From Culex pipiens pallens (taxonomy: Eukaryota > Arthropoda > Insecta > Diptera > Culicidae): DNA of 64,000 nucleotides. The position numbers and the translations under genes are program-made. Below the pieces are notes generated by a model. That model saw only the letters and a list, made by a program, of their open reading frames with translations, had not been told where the DNA came from and did no database searches. Position 1 is the first letter of the stretch. The number at the start of each line of letters is the position of its first letter. The stretch is taken from contig NC_068938.1 of NCBI RefSeq assembly GCF_016801865.2, positions 87,967,899-88,031,898 on the forward strand, written 5' to 3'. Positions 12,889-23,786 of the stretch are shown here, in pieces.

Positions 12889-13079
12889 ACCCCAGTGTTT
12901 GAACTGACGACCTTTGGATTGCGAGTCCAACCGCCGCCAGCGATTCCACCGGAGCAGGTTTGGTTTGGTGTGTTGTTTGTACTTATAGCAGGGAGACGAC
13001 TCCCATACCTGGAATGACTTAACGGCCTAACAACAACCAAGGCCGGGACCGACGTTTTACTTCCTCATCCGATAGAAGG
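12889..13079 (-). mobile_element. Composite SINE fragment with tRNA-like 3' region
   Basis: Read on the minus strand, a body (CGGATGAGGAAGTAAAACG ... GGAGTCGTCTCCC) is followed by a tRNA-like region. That region has anticodon stem TTGGA/TCCAA, loop CTCGCAA and T-arm CAGTTCAAACACTG. The same body follows a tRNA head at 34381-34585, so this copy is 5' truncated and shows that the family has a second tRNA-related unit. Confidence 0.6.
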
Positions 13080-13727
13080 TTAAGGAAGGTTCTTGAAAAT
13101 GTATAGAAAATAAATTTGAAAAATTAAAGAAATTTATATGATTTTATTCCATTTACTTTCCGTTTGTATTGAATTAATTTTTGAAGCATTCAAAACTGTT
13201 AAATGATCTTGCCTAATGAAAATAAACTTTTAAATTTTAAATTAGCTTTTTAAAGAATCATTGGTTTGATTTTCTTTGAAAAATATATTTACCTTTTCCC
13301 TAAAAAAATGAGATTTTTTAACGTTTTCGTTCAGCATGTAATGATGTTGATTTATCGTATAATTTAAATCACCATTCTGTACTTTGAGAAGTCATTTATT
13401 AAGCTGAAAAACATGTGACAAAATAAAACAAATATAAAAGTTTTTTTTTTAACCCAAATATTAACAATCTTTGAGTTGTTTCAAGTAAAAAAAACACACA
13501 CACACAAAAGTTAGAATTTCAAGGAAAAACTTGAAAGCTTTACTATTTTGTTTAATAACTGAAACCAGTATGACATGTTCTAGAAAATTTATCTCTTATC
13601 TGATCTCTGCATGATTTTTTTTCTTCATTTCATCTTTATGTGTCAATGTGATTCTTAATTACCCTCTCTCAAACAAAGTCAAATTATAAAGTTTCTCGAA
13701 ATAATACTTAAAATTATTGTTTTTATA
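13080..13727. other. A+T-rich, no feature seen
   Basis: A+T-rich DNA with a short CACACACAC run near 13495. No gene evidence. Confidence 0.4.
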
Positions 13728-14105
13728 CGGGTATCAAATGATCGGGATTTCATACATTTCAAAAGTTATAACACACATTTCCGAAAATACTAAAAATTTT
13801 CACAAAGCTACGTATTTTCGGAAAAAAAACTAAAAATTTCAATTTGTTACAATATGGGTGTCAAATGATCGGGATTTTTTCATACATTCAAAAGTGACAA
13901 CACAATTTTTTGAAAATACCCAAAATATTACCAAAACTACGTATTTTCGAAAAACTACTCAAAATTTCAGTTTTTCACTGTAAGGGTTTCAAATGATCGG
14001 GAATTTTTTCAATGCATTTCGATAGTAATAATATTTTTTTGTGAAATACTCAAAATTTTCACAAAACTACGTCTTTATTAACAATTTCCAATTTTTCAGG
14101 ATTTT
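13728..14105. repeat. Tandem repeat, three units of about 128 bp
   Basis: The string ATCAAATGATCGGG or TCAAATGATCGGG starts near 13732, 13861 and 13989. Each unit continues with CATACATTTC, AAAATACT and ACTACGTATTTTCG. Related units occur at 47650-48660 and 49170-49430. Confidence 0.75.
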
Positions 14106-15145
14106 GGTAAGCCCGGTAAATTTGACGCTCATTGCATCATGAGTTTTTTTCCATTTAAGGCTCCATACAATGTTGCAGCCTTGTCATACCAAATGGAAAT
14201 GCGAATATTTCGAAAATCATCTTCTTGAGCAGGGATATTTTGATCAACACTTTTTATTATTTACTAAAAATTAAATAAAAAAAAAAACATTTTCTTTAAT
14301 TTTCGGAAATGTTTCGATATGTTTCAGGGGACTAAGAATTTGTATTATGCAAAACGGCTTCTATTGACAATGCATGGACTAAACTTTATTCAAATAAATA
14401 TAATACAAAGAATAGTTGATTTACGAAAACGTAAAAGATTACTGTAATGACATATTTTAACTATCAATCTTTTATAACAGCTGACATGACGGATTAATTA
14501 AACATTTTGATTTTTGAATTAAGATTAATATTTTGAATTAAATGTAAGCAAAATACAAATCACAAAAAAACTAGGGTGAAAAACGATTCCAGACAGAAAA
14601 GTTTCGCGCCCCCGTATTTTCATCAGAAATTTATGCATCTTGGCTAACAAACTTTAGCCATTCCTCTTCCATTACGCAAAGTTCTACTAGACTACTTAGA
14701 CTGGTCTTAGTTTGGCGAATTTGGATAGATGAGGGGTTCGTGTTCAACAATTGAGATCCTCTAACTTTTTAGTTAGACGTCTGGTATTGACAATGAGTTA
14801 AATAAATTGCAGATTTTTTATTGTTTAACTTCAAGCAAAACTTTTATTGCAGTTTTTAAATCTGACGATGCATAACATTATAAGCAAAACAATATGATTA
14901 GCACAGATTTATAGACAACCATAGATTTTAAAATGATATTATATCTTAGGCACTGATAGAATGCTTTGTAATAAATTCTTATTTCAATATATTTTGAAAC
15001 CATTCCTTTCTAAGAAAGACATACAATACCAACAATGCACCAAATCATTCACTCCACTAGCATCAAATTACTTCTCTACGTACATTATATTTCCCCAGTC
15101 GTTTACGTCTCACTTAACAAATCAAGCATAAATTTTACTCCCACT
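14106..15145. other. A+T-rich, no feature seen
   Basis: No repeat ends, RNA gene or supported frame. Sequence is A+T-rich throughout. Confidence 0.4.
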
Positions 15146-16039
15146 AATTCAATCAGTGGTCATCTCTTGCTTTTTATCTTTGTCGCTCTCCCATCCACCG
15201 AACCGTGAGCATCACTCTCTCTCTCCCACATGCAACATCGTTGCATCGATCACGTCACTGCCGCGAAATTCCCAACGTATAGAGGTATTTGCCCTTGGAC
15301 CTCGCTCTGTGATCGATGATAACGTTTCCTCTGGTACTGAGTTAGCGTATGTGTGTGTGTGTGTGTAAGTGACAGTACAATTGCTACCAAGACAGTGAAT
15401 TGATGCCGATGCCAGCCAGCTGCTGAAGCACAGACATCATGCGAGATAACTGAGGAGACACTTATGGGAACGAAAACACAGACACACATACGCGTACAAA
15501 TACCTTCTGGGAATTTTTAATACGAATGTTGTTTATAGTAAAACGAGCGCGCGCGCGACAGACCATGACGTGGTCCACTGCATCCATTTAATTGCAAAAA
15601 ATAATTGGGATACTCAAATAATGGTTGACATTGAATATATTTTAAATTATTTATTTTTGTATAAAATGTTTATGAATTAAAAGAAAAATTATATTAAAAT
15701 TATGCTTGTCCAATTATTGTATTACAAATGTTTGATTGAACAATCCTACTAAAAAAAATCAGAAACAAGAAAAGAATGAGAACTATATGATCGTATTGAT
15801 CATTTTCACTCGCTTTTTACAGTGCTGCTTGAAAAAATAATAATATCTTGAAATACATCAAACATACCTTTGATCTTTATCAGAACTTAACCCTTCAATG
15901 GGCTACAAGCTAAAAAATCCATGAATTTAGTTTTGATTGATTTTGAAATTCTGCAAAAATAATCTGTTTTTAATTATTTACAAACTATAAACAAAAAAAA
16001 TTAAGCATGCACTGTAGCGTTGCCTCCCAAGTAACTGGC
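15146..16039. other. Mixed-composition patch with (GT)n and (CT)n runs
   Basis: The 15150-15520 part is fairly unique and includes CTCTCTCTCTCCC, a (TG)n run at 15348-15366, and inverted CGATCACG/GTGATCGATG motifs. It could be regulatory, but nothing decisive is visible. From 15550 on the DNA is A+T-rich. Confidence 0.3.
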
Positions 16040-16290
16040 CGGTGAATCATACGGTCAATTGCACAAACACAGAGCACTGCTGTCAAGAAGAAGCTAACAA
16101 ATCAAAGAGACAGAGAGGGAGCGAGCCGCAGAAGAAAGAGGGAGCAGTTTGTATGCTCTGGTGTGTGAATATCCAATTCGGAGCACTTGTTTGCACGTTT
16201 AAGCCGCCCCAGCCAGCCCAAGAGTGAGCAACTGTCACAGCGCGAGAATCTGGTATCGTTCGTTCGGTGTTGTCTCGTATGTTGAACACG
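16040..16290 (+). promoter_or_regulatory. Promoter-like patch with GAGA tract
   Basis: A purine tract (AGAGACAGAGAGGGAGCGAG, near 16106) is followed by a balanced region and by GGTATCGTTCGTTCGG (16253-16268), which resembles insect 5'-leader starts. No TATA box is clear. Inference only. Confidence 0.25.
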
Positions 16291-16603
16291 ATGTTTATCT
16301 TATCACAAGCAAGCGGTTAATTGAATGGTTGTTGACATCGGTGATATAACATTGAAGCACAGGTTAATTGCTATCTTGAGAGATTCACGTTATGTTGGTT
16401 AATTGATTGATGACTGAATAAATAATGAAAATATTGCGTTTGGTTAAAGAAGCATCATAAAATTGAAAGATTTTTTTTGGAAAAATATGTAAATTAAAAT
16501 CATTTTTGTAATCTTAAGAAATAAACAAAATTTGACTATTTCAAAGCAACCCCGCCGTACGGTGCGGGCTGCCTGTTGAATGAACGATGGCCCCCCCTTC
16601 AGT

Positions 16604-16773
16604 TATAAACCCTCAGTACCAACAAGTGGAGCAAACAGAGAAGGTGCAAACGGGTAGTGCTTAAAATTTCGTCAGATTTTCAATTAGGATTTCTAAAATT
16701 GAGTGTGGAACAGGCCACCACGGAACGGTGACATTCAAGGCAAAGGCGCATCGTTCTGGATGACACGGTTTCG
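16604..16773 (+). promoter_or_regulatory. Candidate core promoter and non-coding first exon
   Basis: TATAAA lies at 16604-16609, and the arthropod initiator TCAGT at 16613-16617 (another at 16599-16603). An AAGGTG near +28 of the second initiator loosely resembles a downstream element. The next 155 bases have no long frame and end in a good 5' splice site, TTTCG|GTGAGAAG at 16773/16774. This is the pattern of a short untranslated first exon of a plus-strand gene. TATA-to-initiator spacing is not canonical, so one of the two signals is probably fortuitous. Confidence 0.3.
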
Positions 16774-18075
16774 GTGAGAAGATTTGTAAAGTTTTCTTTT
16801 GAGTGATGAGTGAAATCGGGTTTCTGTTTTGTTTGCTGTTAGAATCTGTGGGTAGGTCTATTTTATGTGTTTTGTTTTTATTTTAACACATAGATTATTT
16901 TTTTTAACAAGACAATTTTTTTGTAGCGTATAATTCTATTTAAAGTACATTTGGGGAAACATAATTTGGTACGACGTCTATCGTACACCGAATATAATTG
17001 AATCACTCTGAAATAAATCAAAATATCTACGAATTGACAGGAATTGCTGTGTACAATTGTGATTATATTTTTTTTATCTTCTGGTAAGTACGTTAGAGTT
17101 CGTTTTCACAACACTTTATTTAAGAAAACTCTTGAATAATATGATGATTATATGTGCACGAAATAAATCTTTAATTCAAACACAAAACAGCAGAAATATC
17201 AGAAAAAGCTTCAAATATTTTTCAAGGTTTATATATTCCCTAACCCTGACTTAAGTCAAACCATTAATAATAAAATTTAATACCCTGAATAAAGTCTAAG
17301 GTTTAAATTAAATAATTGGACCCATAAGAAATGCAAGTCGAGTTTAAAAAATAATTGAAAACCATTTTTCTTAAAATGTTGACAAAATTTCCCAGGAGTT
17401 AAACTTATCAACATTAAAAATCGGATCAATAGTTTCCAAGATAACATCAATTAAAAATTGAGGTTAGAATGAAAAACACTAAAGAAAACCCGTCTTTCGA
17501 ATAAATAAAAAAATGTTTATTTTTGCGAATTTCTAGAAATCTGTTTCATATTCAAACAGCGCATTTTAGTAACATAAAAAGGTACATTTTCCACACTTAC
17601 TAGACTAAACTCCCTTTCACACGATAATCACAGCCTACTTAGTTCGCCATGATTTCAATAAAACAAAATTCCTGACTTTCATCAAATTTCACGTTTCAAC
17701 ATCAAATTATCGTTATTACACTGCACAGAGAAAACGGTGATCATAGTAGGAAAGGAAATTGAATTAAGAAAGTTGATTTATAACTAAACAAGCATTTCCC
17801 GGAAAACTACGTCCTGCCCTTTTTGATTTCTTGACGTTTTTAGCTTGTTTGCTAATTCAGCCTCCTGTGATCAAAATTTGATTTTACGCAACTTTTCCCA
17901 TACAATCTGCATATTTTCCGGAATCGGTTCCAGAGTGGCCAAAGTTGTCACTTTTTGGCATAAGAACTTTCCTTGGGCTTATACAAACCCAACGCAACAA
18001 GGAGCACCTCGATTCGACGCTCCGTACTGAACTGATTCGCGTTCGAACAAAACCGTCGATTTTTTTTATAGACAT
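16774..18075. other. A+T-rich, no gene recognised
   Basis: Mostly A+T-rich, intron-like sequence. Small frames near 17845-18030 overlap on both strands and match nothing known to me. Confidence 0.35.
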
Positions 18076-19480
18076 AGAAGATTAAATATGGCGTAGTGAG
18101 GATCGAAGTAAGCCGTGCGCGCGTCGTGACGTTTTATGTTTTTGCTCCGCGTTTTTTCGTTTATTCTTTAAGAATTTGAAAAATATTTTTTCTAATGGAA
18201 TTTTAGTAAATTATAGTTCATTAGTTTGGTCGGTCTTTACGTTTTGTGAGTGATTTGTTGTAGTGCTGACGGTGTCTTGCCGTTTTACGGACTGTTCCGG
18301 TTGGAAATCCGGTTTCTTATTGCCCAAGTTCCGTGGACATGACTAATTTTGCGTGTAGCTGCTGTGAGGTGTGCTTTTGGTGTGTTATTGAATTTTAGAA
18401 GAGGGAGCAAATTCGTGCATTTGTGTGATAATTTGTGAAAAAAAATAAAAAAGATAAATAGTGGAGTAAGTTGTCTAAGCTGAGTGAGAGAAGTCCACGG
18501 AAGAACGTTGCCTGGGGTGATGAAACTTGGTCAGCTTTTGCTGGATGGTGATAGTGATTACAACGCCTGCTGAGATTTCAAGTTGTCGGGCGATAAACCA
18601 ACAAAAGTGGATTACGATGGCAGATCTTTTGTCAAGCTGCTTGAAGAAGTTTTTTTTTTGTTTTGAAATGGGTGTCAACTCCGGTGTCCGAGAATACGCG
18701 GTTCGAAAATTTTGAAAAAATGTTCGTGTTGTTGTGTTCTTCGAATGAACGATAGTGCTAGAGCTCAGTACGGTTGTGGTGGGTTCCTGCGATGTTCTTG
18801 CAGATTTTATGATGACCTGCAACATCCGACGGAGTCATCAATTGCGGTTGACATCTTGAAGCTCCAACGCCCTTATCGTTTTGGTCAAGTCCAATGCGAC
18901 TGTAATCGGTGCCGGTTTGACGGATGATTCTGCTTTTCGGGTGAGAAACTTCCAATTGGAAATATGGAGCAGCCGTAGCTGACTGGTTACGGTGTTCGCT
19001 TTGTAAGCGAATGAACCTGGGTTCGATTCCCATCTGCTCCAAACGAGAAAGTTCAGGAAATATGAATTTTTGAAACACTAAACATGAATAAAAAATCAAA
19101 GTCGGGGTTCGATCCCCCGTCCTTTGGATTGGTAGAATTAGGAATACTATTACTACAAACTATATACGTGCTGGGTTTTTGTCCATTTGACAAGGACTCG
19201 GAAGTTCTAAATAACGTTTGAATCCGATTGACGCAAACGTTCTTTAGAGCGGGGCTTGTCGATTCAAGCTGAGGTACCTCGCGCACGGCTAGCCTGCGTA
19301 GAAATGGGTCACCGAAGCTCGGCAGAGCTAACACTTGCCAAATGCCTATGCGAGTTATTTGCATGTATGGAATGTATAATCTAAAATACATGGAAACAAC
19401 TCAATTTGTAAGAAGTGACCGCGTGGTCCCGTTTGGTTGGTTGCACACACACACACAGAAGATTAAATATGGCGTAGTGA
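18076..19480 (+). mobile_element. 1.36-kb retroposon with 24-bp TSD, 3' end is a SINE
   Basis: An identical 24-base direct repeat (beginning AGAAGATTAAATATGG) sits at 18076-18099 and 19457-19480, bounding an insert of 1357 bp. The insert ends in (CA)8, giving a 5'-to-3' direction of plus. Its last 490 bp (18966-19456) are a tRNA-headed SINE. Its first 866 bp are unrelated and look like a LINE or gene 5' leader (GTGCGCGCGTCGTGACG near the start, no long frame). The TSD encloses both parts, so they were inserted together. Confidence 0.75.
18966..19040 (+). tRNA. tRNA-Thr(TGT)-like SINE head
   Basis: A perfect 7-bp acceptor stem, GGAGCAG/CTGCTCC, encloses A box GTAGCTGACTGG and anticodon stem TTCGC/GCGAA with loop TTTGTAA (anticodon TGT). 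The T-arm TGGGTTCGATTCCCA is also perfect. It would fold as a normal 75-base tRNA, but it begins a SINE body. A reversed second tRNA-like stretch follows at about 19100-19135 (GGGGTTCGATCCCCCGTCC). Confidence 0.55.
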
Positions 19481-20241
19481 AAAATGCTGTCATATGTGTC
19501 TTTGATGTTATGTGAACAAAAATGCTAAATGTTTTCAATTTTAGATTTTAGGCATTTTGATCAATGATCAAAGCACACCCGATCGCAGACTATTTTGAGT
19601 CAGCTTTGAGCGACATCGCAGTCGATCTCTCTGAGCCATTCCCTGTACTACCCGATTGGAGTAAAAGAGAGAGAATGAGAGTTTTCAGGAGCGATTGATG
19701 TGGAAATGACAACAGTAGGAATTCATAAGAGCAGTTTTGCGTCGCGTTCGATTTTTACTCGGGAGTGAAAGGGGGGAACCTATTGAGTAATAAATATCTT
19801 TTTTTTTGTGAAATACTCTATGTTTAGCATAGTTTAAAGCACAAATTTGTATCTGAGCAATGTGTTGCTCAATTTTCATGACAAATAGTACAATAGGAAA
19901 AAATCGGTCGTCTTGGATCTTCCAACAATGATTTTGGAGTAATTTCAAAGAATGCTAGAAATATCATAAACGTTGATTCTGATTTTTTTTTGAGTTCGTC
20001 AAATTGTGCCATATGTAACTTAGAGAAGGCAGGCAGTTCCTAAAGAAAATTAATGGATGTTCATGAGTCCATCGATTTTCAGAGACTTTCATGGATAAAT
20101 ATTCAATAAAATCTACAAAAAGTCTATAAAAATGTAACCAGTAGCGAGGTAGCGAAAGTATTATTAAGTGTTTTCATAGAACGAACAAGAAACTCCAAAA
20201 AAAAACTACACAATTCAGCAGGGCGTGATTACAACGTCCAT
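19481..20241. other. No feature recognised
   Basis: Mixed to A+T-rich sequence. A patch near 19570-19700 has balanced composition. No gene evidence. Confidence 0.35.
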
Positions 20242-20429
20242 TGCACACTGGGAAAAAAGGGACCCGTAGCCCCATGAATTAGATGCCGCTGAAATTTTAA
20301 CTTGGAAATATATGTTTATTATGTAAAAAAATCCGGGGAATCGAATGGTGATGGTTTCGTCTGCCGGAGATAATGGGAAAGGGTCCATTTTGCCCAAATA
20401 TCCCCTAAAATGCAACCTTTTTATATTAT

Positions 20430-22540
20430 ATGCTACATTACGAGAAATACCGCAGGTTTTCAGACTTCAAAATAAGTGAACTTTATGTAAAAAACTATGA
20501 CAAATCGATTGGTGAAGGTTTCACGTGCCGGAGACACCGAGAAAGGTCTCATTTTGCCCCAATTAACCCTATATTCGATTTTTCATGTAATTTGCTCCAC
20601 ATCGTAAAGTGCCGCAGTTTTTCAGACTTCAAAATAAGTGAACTTTATGTAAAAAACCATGACAAATCGATTGGTGAAGGTTTCACGTGCCGGAGACACC
20701 GAGAAAGGTCTCATTTTGCCCCAATTAACCCTATATTCGATTTTTTCATGTAATTTGCTCCACATCGTAAAGTGCCGCAGTTTTTCAGACTTCAAAATAA
20801 GTGAACTTTATGTAAAAAACCATGACAAATCGATTGGTGAAGGTTTCACGTGCCGGAGACACCGAGAAAGGTCTCATTTTGCCCCAATTAACCCTATATT
20901 CGATTTTTTCATGTAATTTGCTCCACATCGTAAAGTGCCGCAGTTTTTCAGACTTCAAAATAAGTGAACTTTATGTAAAAAACCATGACAAATCGATTGG
21001 TGAAGGTTTCACGTGCCGGAGACACCGAGAAAGGTCTTATTTTGCCCCAATTAACCCTATATTCGATTTTTCATGTAATTTGCTCCACATCGTAAAGTGC
21101 CGCAGTTTTTCAGACTTCAAAATAAGTGAACTTTATGTAAAAAACCATGACAAATCGATTGGTGAAGGTTTCACGTGCCGGAGACACCGAGAAAGGTCTC
21201 ATTTTGCCCCAATTAAACCTATATTCGATTTTTTCATGTAATTTGCTCCACATCGTAAAGTGCCGCAGTTTTTCAGACTTCAAAATAAGTGAACTTTATG
21301 TAAAAAACCATGACAAATCGATTGGTGAAGGTTTCACGTGCCGGAGACGCCGAGAAAGGTCTCATTTTGCCCCAATTAACCCTATATTCGATTTTTTCAT
21401 GTAATTTGCTCCACATCGTAAAGTGCCGCAGTTTTTCAGACTTCAAAATAAGTGAACTTTATGTAAAAAACCATGACAAATCGATTGGTGAAGGTTTCAC
21501 GTGCCGGAGACACCGAGAAAGGTCTCATTTTGCCCCAATTAACCCTATATTCGATTTTTCATGTAATTTGCTCCACATCGTAAAGTGCCGCAGTTTTTCA
21601 GACTTCAAAATAAGTGAACTTTATGTAAAAAACCATGACAAATCGATTGGTGAAGGTTTCACGTGCCGGAGACACCGAGAAAGGTCTCATTTTGCCCCAA
21701 TTAACCCTATATTCGATTTTTTCATGTAATTTGCTCCACATCGTAAAGTGCCGCAGTTTTTCAGACTTCAAAATAAGTGAACTTTATGTAAAAAACCATG
21801 ACAAATCGATTGGTGAAGGTTTCACGTGCCGGAGACGCCGAGAAAGGTCTCATTTTGCCCCAATTAACCCTATATTCGATTTTTTCATGTAATTTGCTCC
21901 ACATCGTAAAGTGCCGCAGTTTTTCAGACTTCAAAATAAGTGAACTTTATGTAAAAAACCATGACAAATCGATTGGTGAAGGTTTCACGTGCCGGAGACG
22001 CCGAGAAAGGTCTCATTTTGCCCCAATTAACCCTATATTCGATTTTTTCATGTAATTTGCTCCACATCGTAAAGTACCGCAGTTTTCCAGACTTCAAAAT
22101 AATTGAACTTTATGTAAAAAACTATGACAAATCGATTGGTGAAGGTTTCACGTGCCGGAGACACCGAGAAAGGTCTCATTTTGCCCCAATTAACCCTATA
22201 TTCGATTTTTCTTGTAATTTGCTCCACATCATAAAATGCCGCAGTTTTCCAGACTTCAAAATAAGTGAACTTTATGTAAAAAACCATGACAAATCGATTG
22301 GTGAAGGTTTCACGTGCCGGAGATAATGGGAAAGGGTCCATTTTGCCCCAATTATCCGTATATTCGATTTTTTCATGTAATTTGCTCCACATCGTAAAGT
22401 GCCGCAGTTTTTTAGACTTCAAAATAAGTGAACTTTATGTAAAAAACCATGACAAATCGATTGGTGAAAGTTTTTATGCACCGGAGACACCAGAAATAGG
22501 TCCGTTTGCCCCAAATGTCCCTTATATGGAAAAATGTGCA
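20430..22540 (+). repeat. Left array: about 13 copies of a 162/163-bp repeat
   Basis: The anchor TTTCACGTGCCGGAGAC recurs about every 162-163 bases from 20519 to 22307, with a diverged copy near 22470. Central units are nearly identical and the outermost units are most diverged (GGAGATAATGGGAAAGGGTCC variants), the profile left by unequal exchange. The unit reads open in more than one frame, but its length drifts between 162 and 163 and shifts the frame, so it is not a coding repeat. Confidence 0.9.
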
Positions 22541-22544
22541 TTTC

Positions 22545-22803
22545 CTAACATTATTCATCAATAAAGAAATCGATGGTGTTCGAACGAAAGTTGGTATCGG
22601 ACATTTTCGGGTCCGACCAGGTCAGCGATAGCCTCATTATGTCCAATAAATTGGCTTCAGGAGTCGTTTTACGAGCGAGGTGAGTCCGAGCTTGTTTGTA
22701 ACGTTCGTGTGTATGCTCGCCTGGTTGCTCATCATAGAAGCACAACGGGTAAGGCTGCAATGTTTAATATTTTTAGAATAAGTGATTTTTTCAAACTACA
22801 TAA
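22545..22803. other. Non-repeat spacer of the fold-back element
   Basis: A 260-bp core unrelated to the arms. The minus strand carries a 69-codon frame (22551-22760) covering most of it, with balanced composition unlike the arms. I do not recognise the peptide. The plus strand has GCGAG|GTGAGTCC, a possible splice donor, at 22677. It may be a captured host fragment or the remnant of an internal gene. Confidence 0.45.
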
Positions 22804-23786
22804 CACTTGCAAATTAGATTAAAAAATCGAATATAGGGTTATTTGGGGCAAAATGAGACCTTTCCCGGTGTCTCCGGCACGCGAAACCTTCACCAATCGA
22901 TTTGTCATGGTTTTTTACATAAATTTCACTTATTTTGAAGTCTGAAAAACTGCGGCACTTTACGATGTGGAGCAAATTACATGAAAAATTGAATATAGGG
23001 TTAATTGAGGCAAAATAAGACCTTTCTCGGTGTCTCCGACACGTGAAACCTTCACCGATCGATTTGTCATGGTTTTTTACATAAAGTTCACTTATTTTGA
23101 AGTCTGAAAAACTGCAGCACTTTACGATGTGAAGCAAATTACATGAAAAAATCGAATATAGGGTTAATTGGGGCAAAATGAGACCTTTCTCGGTGTCTCC
23201 GGCACGTGAAACCTTCACCAATCGATTTGTCATGGTTTTTTACATAAAGTTCACTTATTTTGAAGTCTGAAAAACTGCGGCACTTTACGATGTGGAGCAA
23301 ATTACATGAAAAATCGAATATAGGGTTAATTGGGGCAAAATGAGACCTTTCTCGGTGTCTCCGGCACGTGAAACCTTCACCAATCGATTTGTCATAGTTT
23401 TTTACATAAAGTTCACTTATTTTGAAGTCTGAAAAACTGCGGCACTTTACGATGTGGAGCAAATTACATGAAAAATCGAATATAGGGTTAATTGGGGCAA
23501 AATAAGACCTTTCTCGGTGTCTCCGGCACGTGAAACCTTCACCAATCGATTTGTCATGGTTTTTTACATAAAGTTCACTTATTTTGAAGTCTGAAAAACT
23601 GCGGCACTTTACGATGTGGAGCAAATTACATGAAAAATCGAATATAGGGTTAATTGGGGCAAAATGAGACCTTTCTCGGTGTCTCCGGCACGTGAAACCT
23701 TCACCAATCGATTTGTCATAGTTTTTTACATAAAGTTCACTTATTTTGAAGTCTAAAAACCTGCGGTATTTCTCGTAATGTAGCAT
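22804..23786 (-). repeat. Right array: 6 inverted copies of the 162/163-bp repeat
   Basis: The same repeat as the left arm in reverse complement. The anchor (GTCTCCGGCACGTGAAA on the plus strand) recurs at roughly 162-163-base steps from about 22870 to 23682. Copies adjoining the spacer differ most. The arm then continues into the shared unique TIR. Confidence 0.9.

Noticed and set aside
12601..13017. 138-codon plus-strand frame
   Set aside because: Its second half lies in a minus-strand SINE with a tRNA-like region, so the frame is accidental.
18966..19040. Functional tRNA-Thr gene
   Set aside because: The cloverleaf is perfect but it is the head of a SINE inside a TSD-flanked insert, with no oligo-T terminator directly after it.
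20430..22540. Regularly spaced repeats suggesting a CRISPR array
   Set aside because: The whole 162/163-bp unit repeats without unique spacers, in a eukaryotic context, and it forms the arm of a fold-back element.
20430..23786. Repeated small proteins (MTNRLVKVSRAG..., HRERSHFAPINPIFDF)
   Set aside because: The unit length drifts between 162 and 163, frames shift from unit to unit, and the same DNA is present inverted. It is a transposon arm, not a coding repeat.
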